Shown here: positions 6,771-13,055 of the stretch, one piece after another
How positions within the stretch are numbered: position 1 is the first letter of the stretch
Layout of the letters: every line of letters begins with the position of its first letter
Source: Desulfuromonadales bacterium
Lineage (GTDB): Bacteria > Desulfobacterota > Desulfuromonadia > Desulfuromonadales > BM103
Assembly (NCBI GenBank): GCA_030640215.1
Contig: DAOWJU010000199.1
Coordinates: 1 to 13,055 of the forward strand
Reading direction: 5' to 3'
DNA length: 13,055 nucleotides
Notes under the pieces: generated by a model
What the model saw: only the letters and a program-made list of their open reading frames with translations
Told to the model about the DNA's origin: nothing
The model's database searches: none
Position numbers and translations under genes: made by a program

Positions 6771-7805
6771 TTAGCGCAAGGGTGATGACAAACTGACGCC
6801 AGCAATCTCATACTGACAATGCTTACAGCAATTACCCGTCAATGCCGTCTCCATAAACTGCAACCGCTGCCGACAAATAACCGTCTGTCCACACCCTGGA
6901 CAAATCGTGTCACCAGCACCTGCCTCATTAACATTACCCAGGTAGACATATTCCAACCCCGCCTGACGACCGAGATCACGGGCCAGGCGCAAGGTTGACA
7001 CTGGCGTCGCTGGTCGATCGAGCATTTTGTAAGTCGGGTAGAAGGCCGAGATATGCCAGGGCACTTCCACTCCCAGCTCATCGGCAATAAACGTTGCAAT
7101 CTGCCGCAACTCTTCCTCACTGTCGTTATGGCCAGGTATGATCAGGGTGGTCACTTCGAGCCAGATGCCGAGACGACGGTAATCCCGCAGGCAATCAAGC
7201 ACGCCATCGAGTGAAGCGCCAGTAACCTCTTTATAAGCCTTGTCCGAAAAACCTTTGAGGTCGACATTGGCTGCATCGAGATATGGAGCGATTGCCTCAA
7301 GAGCTGCTGTGGTCGTGTAGCCGTTAGTCACAAAAACATTTTTGATCCCAGCCGCATGGGCCAGCACCGTGGTATCGAAAGCGTATTCAAAATAGATGGT
7401 CGGTTCGGTATAGGTGTAGGCAATGCTTGCCGAACCGCTCTCTACAGCATGTTGGACGACCTCTTGCGGCGTGAGTTCCGCGCCGGGGATACCATCATGC
7501 TCATGCGGCCATTGGGAAATCTGGTAATTCTGACAGTGCAGGCAGCGAAAGTTACAACCGACGGTGGCAAGTGACAGGCTCTTCGAGCCTGGATGGAAGT
7601 GATAGAGCGGCTTTTTCTCGATCGGGTCAATATTCTCGGCGACGGTATAACCATAGACCAGAGAATAGAGTAGTCCTTCACGATTCTCTCGAACGCCGCA
7701 ACGCCCGCGTCGACCGTCAGCAATCACGCAGTGAAAGCGACAGAGGTTGCAACGCACCTTGCCGTCTCCGACTGCTTCCCAGAATTTTGCTGGATGGGGG
7801 TTCAT
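6771..7805 (-). CDS. amrS: AmmeMemoRadiSam system radical SAM enzyme
   Basis: A 344-residue radical SAM protein related to pyruvate-formate-lyase activating enzymes. The [4Fe-4S]-binding CxxxCxxC is C84-NFR-C88-LH-C91. The N-terminal cysteine cluster (C19, C22, C26, C36, in RCNLCRFHC and GRCGVREN) and a C-terminal zinc-ribbon-like set (C302, C305, C327, C330) are typical of the AmrS family. Further family marks are the PIEKKPLYHFHPG stretch (61-73), TYTEPTIYFEY (131-141), VTNGY (159-163), VDLKGF (181-186) and HISAFYP (251-257). AmrS is named for its association with Memo-like (AmrB) and AMMECR1 (AmrA) partners, which are not in this window; its reaction is not established to my knowledge. It lies 39 bases downstream of rodA and may be co-transcribed with it, but an extended -10 box immediately before the ATG suggests its own leaderless transcript. 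No ribosome binding site is visible. Confidence 0.9.
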   Translation of the reverse strand: MNPHPAKFWEAVGDGKVRCNLCRFHCVIADGRRGRCGVRENREGLLYSLVYGYTVAENIDPIEKKPLYHFHPGSKSLSLATVGCNFRCLHCQNYQISQWPHEHDGIPGAELTPQEVVQHAVESGSASIAYTYTEPTIYFEYAFDTTVLAHAAGIKNVFVTNGYTTTAALEAIAPYLDAANVDLKGFSDKAYKEVTGASLDGVLDCLRDYRRLGIWLEVTTLIIPGHNDSEEELRQIATFIADELGVEVPWHISAFYPTYKMLDRPATPVSTLRLARDLGRQAGLEYVYLGNVNEAGAGDTICPGCGQTVICRQRLQFMETALTGNCCKHCQYEIAGVSLSSPLR

Positions 7806-7811
7806 GTGGAC

Positions 7812-7820
7812 ATTATAGCA
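7812..7820 (-). promoter_or_regulatory. Exact extended -10 promoter element placed for a leaderless amrS transcript
   Basis: The minus strand reads TGCTATAAT, a perfect TGn-TATAAT extended -10, followed by six bases (GTCCAC) and then the ATG of amrS at 7805. The start site, about seven bases after the -10, would fall on the A of the ATG. No clear -35 box is seen, which extended -10 promoters can do without, and no Shine-Dalgarno sequence precedes the ATG, which fits a leaderless message. Confidence 0.5.
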
Positions 7821-7844
7821 GACTATTAGGCCAGGAACCGGGGG

Positions 7845-8942
7845 CTAAAAGATAAACCTGCGCATCCCCACATTCATGAGGATACCAACCCCGGTCATCG
7901 TCGTAATCATACTCGTGCCACCATACGAGAAGAGCGGCAGCGGGACACCGACGACCGGCAACAGGCCTATCACCATGCCGAGATTGACGACGATGTGCCA
8001 GAAGAGCATGGCTGAGACGCCGATGGCAAGGTACATGCCGAAGCGGTCATTGGCGCGCAGGGCGATGTGCAGTCCCCAGAGCACAATCAGGCAGTAGTGT
8101 CCCAAGAGGAGGAGACAGCCGGCCAAGCCCCACTCCTCAGCAAAAACCGAGAAGGCGAAATCGGTATGACGTTCCGGCAGGAAGGAAAGCTGCGACTGGG
8201 TTCCCTTCATGAAACCCAGGCCGCTGAAGCCACCGCTGCCCACTGCGATCTTGGACTGAATAATATGGTATCCGGCACCGAGAGGATCCCGCTCCGGGTC
8301 AAGAAAGGTCAGAATCCGCCGTTTCTGGTAGTCGTGCAACAGAAACCATCCACCGCCGACTGCGGCAAGGCCCGAGGTCGCCAGAAAGATCAGAGAGGAA
8401 CGGCGTATCCCGGCGAACAGGGCCATAGTGCCACCGATGCACAACACCAGCAGGGCCGTGCCCAGATCTGGTTGTTTCATGATCAACAGGGCCGGGATGC
8501 CAAGGATCAAACCGGGAATGATCAACTCACGTAAAGAGAAGCCGCGCAGATGTTCTGTCTCGCTGAGATAACGTGCCAAAGCGACAATGATCACGATCTT
8601 CATGATCTCACTCGGCTGCACATTAAACCCGCCCAGACTGATCCAGCGGGTAGCACCCATGCTGGTTCTGCCAATAGCCAGCACCAGCACCAGAAGCAAT
8701 AGATTGCCGCCATACAAGGAAAAACTCAGATACTCCAGATGACGGTAGTCGAAGACACAGACTATGGCAACGACCAGCACACCAAGCCCCAGCCAGTAGA
8801 GTTGTTTGATGTAAACCGGCTGCACTGCTGTGGTCCAGGATGAAGTGGCACTGAACATATTGGCAATGCCGATGGCTGAAATCAGTAGAATCAGCAGCAG
8901 GTAGGTCCAGTTGAAGTTTGTAAGAAGGCGTCTATCAAACAT
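7845..8942 (-). CDS. rodA: Peptidoglycan glycosyltransferase RodA (SEDS family)
   Basis: A 365-residue SEDS membrane protein that polymerises lipid II into glycan strands of the lateral wall, working with PBP2. Multiple hydrophobic helices run through its length (about ten, the family number). Family signatures include RTSMGATRWISLG (92-104), QPSE (109-112), KQPDLGTA (156-163), PERHTDFAFS (256-265), in which D261 aligns with the conserved catalytic-site Asp of SEDS proteins, and VGVPLPLFSYGG (331-342). The ATG lies 3 bases after the mrdA stop, with GGAGA (8950-8954) 7 bases upstream as ribosome binding site. It stops at TAG. Membership of the SEDS family is certain. RodA rather than FtsW is inferred from the adjacent PBP2 and mreCD genes and from the short N-terminus. 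Confidence 0.96.
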   Translation of the reverse strand: MFDRRLLTNFNWTYLLLILLISAIGIANMFSATSSWTTAVQPVYIKQLYWLGLGVLVVAIVCVFDYRHLEYLSFSLYGGNLLLLVLVLAIGRTSMGATRWISLGGFNVQPSEIMKIVIIVALARYLSETEHLRGFSLRELIIPGLILGIPALLIMKQPDLGTALLVLCIGGTMALFAGIRRSSLIFLATSGLAAVGGGWFLLHDYQKRRILTFLDPERDPLGAGYHIIQSKIAVGSGGFSGLGFMKGTQSQLSFLPERHTDFAFSVFAEEWGLAGCLLLLGHYCLIVLWGLHIALRANDRFGMYLAIGVSAMLFWHIVVNLGMVIGLLPVVGVPLPLFSYGGTSMITTMTGVGILMNVGMRRFIF

Positions 8943-8945
8943 CGA

Positions 8946-10823
8946 TCAGTCTCCGGGAGCGACTTGCCGTACCGTGTCGTTGTTAACAGTTTTATCGGCG
9001 AAATAAGCTTCATACACGGCCTTGGCAACGGGAGCGGCGGCACTTGAACCGTGACCACCATGTTCAACAACCACGGCAACAGCGATCTGTGGCTTATCAG
9101 CCGGTGCATAGGAGACGAAGAGAGCATGATCCCTATATTGATAGGGGATCACTTCATCATCTTTGGCCTGCTCTTCCTCTTCGTCAGATTTTCGTTTGAC
9201 AACTTGAGCCGTACCCGTCTTGCCGGCAAACCTGACATTTTTCAATTGACTGCGCCATGCCGTGCCACCGACATCATTGACAACTGATTCCATGGCATCT
9301 CGCACCGCCTGCAATGACTTTTCAGACCAGGCCGTTTCCATAAGCTTTTCTGGCGTGAGCAGCCAGTCTGCTTCACCCTCAAGATCGACAATTTTCTGGA
9401 CAATCTGTGGCTTCCAGACGGTGCCACCATTGGCGATAGCAGCGGTCATTGAGGCCAACTGCAATGGAGTTGCCAGCACAAAGCCCTGACCGATTGAGGT
9501 AATCACCGTTTCACCATTGTACCAACTGGTACCGAAACGTTTCTTCTTCCACGCTCGCGTCGGAATCAATCCTGAGCGCTCCCCACCAAACAGAAATCCG
9601 GTTTTTTGACCGAGACCAAATCGCTGTGCGGCACTGGCGATCTGATCGATACCGGTTTCAAGCCCGGCCTGGTAAAACCAGACATCACAGCTTTCCTTAA
9701 TGGCTTTATGCAGATCGACAGTTCCATGACCTTTTTTCTTCCAGCAGCGGTATTCATAACTCTTGCCGAGTTTGAAGCTGCCGTTGCACTGGAACGTGGT
9801 CGAAGGGGTCACCGCTCCGGCTTCAAGGGCCGCAAGGGCCACAACCATTTTGAATGTTGATCCGGGTGGATACTGGCCACGCAAGACCTTATTGGTCATC
9901 GGATGCCGCGGATTGTTGATCAACTCCCGCCACTCATCACCACTGACTCCACGCGCAAACCAGGCGGGGTCAAATGTGGGTTTACTGACAAAGGCCAGAA
10001 TCTCTCCATTGTTTACATCAAGGACGACGACAGCTCCTGCTTTGTCAGTCAGAGCCGTTTCAGCCGCCTGCTGAATTTTGGCGTCGATGGTCAAGTACAA
10101 ACGCTGACCGGAACGAGGATTGCGTGTGGTCAGCTGACGCAATTCGCGACCTCGGACATTGACTTCAATGCGCTTCTGTCCGGCTGTGCCTCGCAATTTC
10201 TCTTCAAACATACGTTCCAGAGCTGTCTTGCCGACCATTTCGCCCGAATGATAACTTGAGTAAGCTGACTGCCGCAGCTCGTCCTCGGTCACTTCGCCGA
10301 GATAACCGAACAAGTGGGCGGCCATCTCGCCGTAAGGATAGGCCCGGAGCGGTTTCACTTCGATCATGATGCCAGGGAGATCAACTGAATTCTCCTGGAC
10401 CTTTTCCATCGCTTGACGACCGACATCTTCCAGCAGGGGCAGCGGCCGGTAGCGTGGCAAACCCTGTCCTGCCTGCCAGCTCTCCTCAAGCTGCTCCTCA
10501 TCAATTGCGAGGAGTTCTGCCAAGCGAGGAAAGAGTTGCTTGTGGTCGCCGACGCCCTGACGCAGAGCAGAGACGGTGAATGCTGGCCGGTTATCAACCA
10601 GTAAAGTCCCATGACGGTCAAAGATTTCACCTCGCGGCGCACGAATGGCTACATGGCGAATACGGTTGCGTTCGGAAAGGTTCCGGTAATGTTCAACCCC
10701 AAGAATCTGCAGATACCACAGACGCAGAGCCAGTACAAAGAAGATGCCAGCGACGAGCAACGAAGAGATGACAAAACGGCGACGCAGGCCGGGAGTTTCC
10801 TCAGGGGGCGGGTTAAGACTCAT
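8946..10823 (-). CDS. mrdA: Penicillin-binding protein 2 (MrdA), class B transpeptidase
   Basis: A class B PBP of 625 residues that cross-links side-wall peptidoglycan with RodA. It has a short basic N-terminus, one membrane anchor (about 17-37: VISSLLVAGIFFVLALRLWY), a pedestal domain beginning with APRGEIFDRHG (62-72), and a transpeptidase domain with STFK (322-325, nucleophile S322), SCD (378-380, the SxN/D motif) and KTGT (535-538). C346, C360, H366 and C379 form a possible metal-binding cluster next to the active site. I chose the ATG at 10823 (MSLNPPPEE). The frame is open further to 10919, but those 32 codons overlap mreD and encode a Cys-rich, non-PBP-like stretch. From 10823 the overlap with mreD is 11 bases. 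No strong ribosome binding site precedes it, so translation is probably coupled to mreD. Length fits the family. Confidence 0.95.
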   Translation of the reverse strand: MSLNPPPEETPGLRRRFVISSLLVAGIFFVLALRLWYLQILGVEHYRNLSERNRIRHVAIRAPRGEIFDRHGTLLVDNRPAFTVSALRQGVGDHKQLFPRLAELLAIDEEQLEESWQAGQGLPRYRPLPLLEDVGRQAMEKVQENSVDLPGIMIEVKPLRAYPYGEMAAHLFGYLGEVTEDELRQSAYSSYHSGEMVGKTALERMFEEKLRGTAGQKRIEVNVRGRELRQLTTRNPRSGQRLYLTIDAKIQQAAETALTDKAGAVVVLDVNNGEILAFVSKPTFDPAWFARGVSGDEWRELINNPRHPMTNKVLRGQYPPGSTFKMVVALAALEAGAVTPSTTFQCNGSFKLGKSYEYRCWKKKGHGTVDLHKAIKESCDVWFYQAGLETGIDQIASAAQRFGLGQKTGFLFGGERSGLIPTRAWKKKRFGTSWYNGETVITSIGQGFVLATPLQLASMTAAIANGGTVWKPQIVQKIVDLEGEADWLLTPEKLMETAWSEKSLQAVRDAMESVVNDVGGTAWRSQLKNVRFAGKTGTAQVVKRKSDEEEEQAKDDEVIPYQYRDHALFVSYAPADKPQIAVAVVVEHGGHGSSAAAPVAKAVYEAYFADKTVNNDTVRQVAPGD

Positions 10824-11349
10824 AACGACTATCAAGCTTACGCAGGCCAGGCAGGGTCTTGCGCGGCATGAAGGTGCGCTGGAGCCAAACGGACAAACGC
10901 AACAGGACCAAGGCTGCAATAAAATTCAACAGCAATTGCACCGGCATCTGCCAGGCCATTTGTGACCATACCCCTGTCGTCTGACTGAAAAAATCAAGGG
11001 CAAATGCCAGCATAACAAACTGCAGGGCGGTGCCGGCAACCACCAGCATCAGGAGCAACGGTGAGCTTTCGGTATTAACCCGACTGACGATGCCACGAAC
11101 TGCCAGAAAAACAGCGAACAGAACAAATCCGTTGAGGCCCGGAAAACCTCCTGCAACACCATCGTAAGCCCAGCCCAATAGATAGACCAGCAGTCCGCCA
11201 CGGCGGGATTCCTCATGCAGACCGAGATAAACCACCAGAATCAGGAGCAGGTCAGGCTTATGATATCCCTGCAACAGCACGGGCAAGAGTACGGTCTGCA
11301 AAACAACGGCAACCCCCGCCATGGCAAGATAAATCAAGGTCCGGTTCAT
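10813..11349 (-). CDS. mreD: Rod shape-determining membrane protein MreD
   Basis: A small, very hydrophobic inner-membrane protein (178 residues) with about five membrane segments (roughly 5-25, 32-45, 52-65, 74-90, 97-120 and 135-155 are the hydrophobic stretches; the exact count is uncertain). It belongs to the elongasome and stabilises or restrains the MreC-PBP2 interaction. MreD is poorly conserved, so the call rests on hydrophobicity, on the KPDLLLILVVYLGL segment (31-44, matching the family's usual 'PDLLLLLVVYLAL' type stretch), and above all on its place between mreC and mrdA. Its ATG overlaps the mreC stop (ATGA). GGAG at 11356-11359 lies 6 bases before the start, giving it its own ribosome binding site. 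Confidence 0.92.
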   Translation of the reverse strand: MNRTLIYLAMAGVAVVLQTVLLPVLLQGYHKPDLLLILVVYLGLHEESRRGGLLVYLLGWAYDGVAGGFPGLNGFVLFAVFLAVRGIVSRVNTESSPLLLMLVVAGTALQFVMLAFALDFFSQTTGVWSQMAWQMPVQLLLNFIAALVLLRLSVWLQRTFMPRKTLPGLRKLDSRYES

Positions 11350-12164
11350 TGGGGACTCCGCAACAGTACCAGGACTTCTTCAAGGTGGGAAAAATCAACC
11401 GAGGGAGCGACTTCGATCTCTTGAAAAAGACCAAATTTCTGGCGAACGACACTTTTGATTTTACCAATCACCAGCCCCTTCGGGAAGACTCCCCCCATGC
11501 CACTGGTCACCACCCGGTCACCAATCTTCGCCTCTTCCTGGCGCAGCACAAAATCGAAAACAAGTTGCTCACCCTGCCCACGGCAAACACCGCGGGCACG
11601 ATTATTCTGCAGCAGGCTTGCTACCGCAGAAGAAGCATCAGTAATCAGTAAAACCCGGGAATATCGCGGGCTGCTGCGCACAACGCGGCCAACCACACCT
11701 TCGGCCACAACCACCGGCAATCCTTCCGTAACGCCATGCTCACTGCCTTTGTCAATTGTGACAGTACGAAACCAACTGGAAGCATCCTCGGCAATAACCA
11801 GAGCGGGCAGCGTAGCAATCTCCTGTGCTTCCTTAAAATCAAGTAATAAACGCAGGCGTTGATTTTCCAGGCGTACTTCGTCACTCGCTGTCAATACGGC
11901 ACGCAAAGTACGATTTTCCTCGATCAGTTGTCGATTATCTTCGGCAGTTTCTATCAGGTAGAGATAACGACCCCAGAGATCAGCAGCACCGTTAATCATC
12001 TGATCAAGACCAGACTGTATCGGACCGGTTGCACGCAACACGACACCCTCCAGAAAGTTCGTCTCATCCTGTTGACGCAGGTTGACCGAATACCAGAGCA
12101 GCGCGGCCAGAAGGAGTACACCGCCAAGCAATAGAGGTCTATTTTTATGCCACCATTCCCACAT
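11346..12164 (-). CDS. mreC: Rod shape-determining protein MreC
   Basis: A 272-residue bitopic protein with a short cytoplasmic tail (MWEWWHKNRP), a membrane segment (about 11-27), a periplasmic coiled coil (about 70-112, rich in Glu, Arg and Leu) and a beta-rich C-terminal domain with the family motifs WFRTVTIDKGSEHGV (131-145), GVVGRV (156-161), SRVLLITDASSAV (169-181) and TSGMGGVFPKGLVIGKI (220-236). MreC dimers or filaments activate PBP2-RodA in the periplasm. The ATG follows an intrinsic terminator by only about 15 bases. A weak AGG lies 9 bases upstream. The protein is of usual length for the family. It heads a tightly packed mreC-mreD-mrdA-rodA set, so expression depends on readthrough from mreB or on a promoter that I could not identify convincingly. 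Confidence 0.95.
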   Translation of the reverse strand: MWEWWHKNRPLLLGGVLLLAALLWYSVNLRQQDETNFLEGVVLRATGPIQSGLDQMINGAADLWGRYLYLIETAEDNRQLIEENRTLRAVLTASDEVRLENQRLRLLLDFKEAQEIATLPALVIAEDASSWFRTVTIDKGSEHGVTEGLPVVVAEGVVGRVVRSSPRYSRVLLITDASSAVASLLQNNRARGVCRGQGEQLVFDFVLRQEEAKIGDRVVTSGMGGVFPKGLVIGKIKSVVRQKFGLFQEIEVAPSVDFSHLEEVLVLLRSPQ

Positions 12165-12179
12165 CGTATTATACCTACG

Positions 12180-12205
12180 AAAAAAGAGGGCTAAAGGCCC
12201 TCTTT
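12180..12205 (-). terminator. Intrinsic (rho-independent) terminator between mreB and mreC
   Basis: On the minus strand the 9-base arms AAAGAGGGC and GCCCTCTTT are perfectly complementary around a 5-base loop (CTTTA), and the stem runs into six consecutive T. The stem core is six base pairs, mostly GC. On the plus strand only three T follow, so it should act on transcripts coming from mreB. It ends 15 bases before the mreC ATG. The rest of the 134-base spacer holds a TATAAT at 12218-12223 (minus) without a recognisable -35 box, and otherwise nothing I recognise. Confidence 0.85.
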
Positions 12206-12298
12206 CGATGCTGCAGAATTATAGCTGCCACAGGCTTTATCCTGGAGAGACCCAGGCCATATATGACAAGTGTACATGACAGAGTTTCCCGGAGCCGG

Positions 12299-13055
12299 TC
12301 AGGAGGTCACTGTCACCTGCTTGAGCAGGTCAAGCTCATCCAGAACATTACCGGAGCCTATAACCACACAGGAAAGAGGATCTTCGGCAATCACTACCGG
12401 CAGACCGGTTTCTTCACGCAATAGCTGATCGAGATTGCGCAATAGAGCGCCGCCACCAGCCAGGACAATGCCTTTGTCGACAATATCAGCCGCCAGTTCC
12501 GGGGGCGTCCGTTCCAATGAGATACGCACAGCCTCAACAATGGCATTGATCGGTTCGGAGAGCGCATCGCGAATTTCCTCAGCACCGATTTCAAGGGTTT
12601 TCGGAATACCGCTGACCAGATCGCGGCCCTTGACCTCCATGGTCTCCGCCCAGTTTTCTGTCGGCGAAGAGGCCGTTTCAGGATAAGCACTGCCGAGCTG
12701 GATCTTGATCGCTTCGGAGGTACGTTCACCGATCAACAGGTTGTATTTGCGCTTGAGGTGTTGCGCAATCGCCTCATCCATCTTGTCGCCACCGACACGA
12801 ACACTTTTTGCGTAGACAACTCCTGCCAGTGAAATGACCGCCACCTCGGTAGTACCACCACCAATATCGACGATCATGTTACCGGAAGCTTCGGTAATCG
12901 GCAGACCGGCACCAATCGCCGCAGCCATCGGCTCTTCGATCAGGTAGACTTCACGCGCCCCGGCCGACTCAGCGGACTCTTTGACCGCGCGTTTCTCAAC
13001 CTGGGTGATCCCGGAGGGTACGCAGATAACGATGCGGGGCCGGACTAAAGCTTTA
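12299..13055 (-). CDS. mreB: Rod shape-determining actin-like protein MreB, N-terminus beyond the window
   Basis: The bacterial actin homologue whose membrane-bound filaments orient lateral-wall synthesis. The frame is open to the right edge (first full codon at 13054), giving 251 residues, so roughly 95 N-terminal residues are missing compared with the usual length near 345. Visible motifs, numbered from the edge: [18 protein letters not shown] (7-24), [18 protein letters not shown] (35-52), phosphate-2 loop [12 protein letters not shown] (62-73), [12 protein letters not shown] (85-96) and the adenosine loop [11 protein letters not shown] (198-208). These are nearly identical in pattern to E. 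coli MreB. An internal Met at 12928 is not the start, since the conserved sequence continues upstream of it. The gene ends with TGA and is followed by an intrinsic terminator that separates it from mreC. Confidence 0.97.
   Translation of the reverse strand, partial: KALVRPRIVICVPSGITQVEKRAVKESAESAGAREVYLIEEPMAAAIGAGLPITEASGNMIVDIGGGTTEVAVISLAGVVYAKSVRVGGDKMDEAIAQHLKRKYNLLIGERTSEAIKIQLGSAYPETASSPTENWAETMEVKGRDLVSGIPKTLEIGAEEIRDALSEPINAIVEAVRISLERTPPELAADIVDKGIVLAGGGALLRNLDQLLREETGLPVVIAEDPLSCVVIGSGNVLDELDLLKQVTVTS

Noticed and set aside
8067..8534. A 155-codon plus-strand open frame across rodA.
   Set aside because: Low-complexity, Gln/Gly-rich translation antisense to conserved SEDS motifs; no independent support.
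10824..10919. N-terminal extension of MrdA from an upstream start at 10919.
   Set aside because: It would overlap mreD by over 100 bases and adds a Cys-rich stretch unlike any PBP2 N-terminus; the ATG at 10823 gives the normal tail plus membrane anchor.
12168..12173. TATAAT on the minus strand just before mreC as a promoter.
   Set aside because: Only three bases separate it from the ATG, so the start site would fall inside the coding sequence, and the region where a -35 would lie is the terminator stem-loop with no good match.

Overview
The window looks like a chromosomal segment from a Gram-negative delta-proteobacterium (Desulfobacterota), most likely of the Desulfuromonadales/Geobacter type. 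This is inferred from the protein content: an mreB-mreC-mreD-mrdA-rodA elongasome cluster, an AmmeMemoRadiSam radical SAM enzyme, and large c-di-GMP signalling proteins with PilZ and HD-GYP domains. No rRNA or other marker gene is present, so the genus cannot be fixed. No mobile element, tRNA, CRISPR array or phage gene was seen.

Layout. Bases 3-1217 (+) hold the 3' part of rarA (AAA+ ATPase acting at stalled replication forks). A 285-base spacer follows. Its AT-rich core carries a perfect consensus sigma70 promoter (TTGACA-16-TATAAT) embedded in inverted repeats, then an untranslated leader with an 11-base direct repeat. This promoter should drive two overlapping genes. The first (1503-3608) encodes a protein with two PilZ-type domains followed by a region resembling a tandem GNAT acyltransferase fold. 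The second (3605-5878) encodes a membrane-anchored sensory/GAF/HD-GYP protein with its own C-terminal PilZ domain. One product should degrade c-di-GMP and both should bind it, which makes the pair a self-contained c-di-GMP output unit of unknown end function. It is the most interesting part of the window.

Everything from 5881 to the end is on the minus strand. In the direction of transcription the order is mreB (partial at the right edge), an intrinsic terminator, mreC, mreD, mrdA (PBP2), rodA, the radical SAM gene amrS, and a class I SAM-dependent methyltransferase that converges with the HD-GYP gene, leaving only 2 bases between stop codons. mreC through rodA are tightly coupled (overlaps of 4 and 11 bases, then a 3-base gap). 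They make the lateral-wall peptidoglycan machine: MreB filaments and MreC/MreD position and activate the RodA glycosyltransferase and PBP2 transpeptidase. amrS has an exact extended -10 box six bases before its ATG, suggesting a separate, leaderless transcript. The methyltransferase is probably an unrelated downstream gene.
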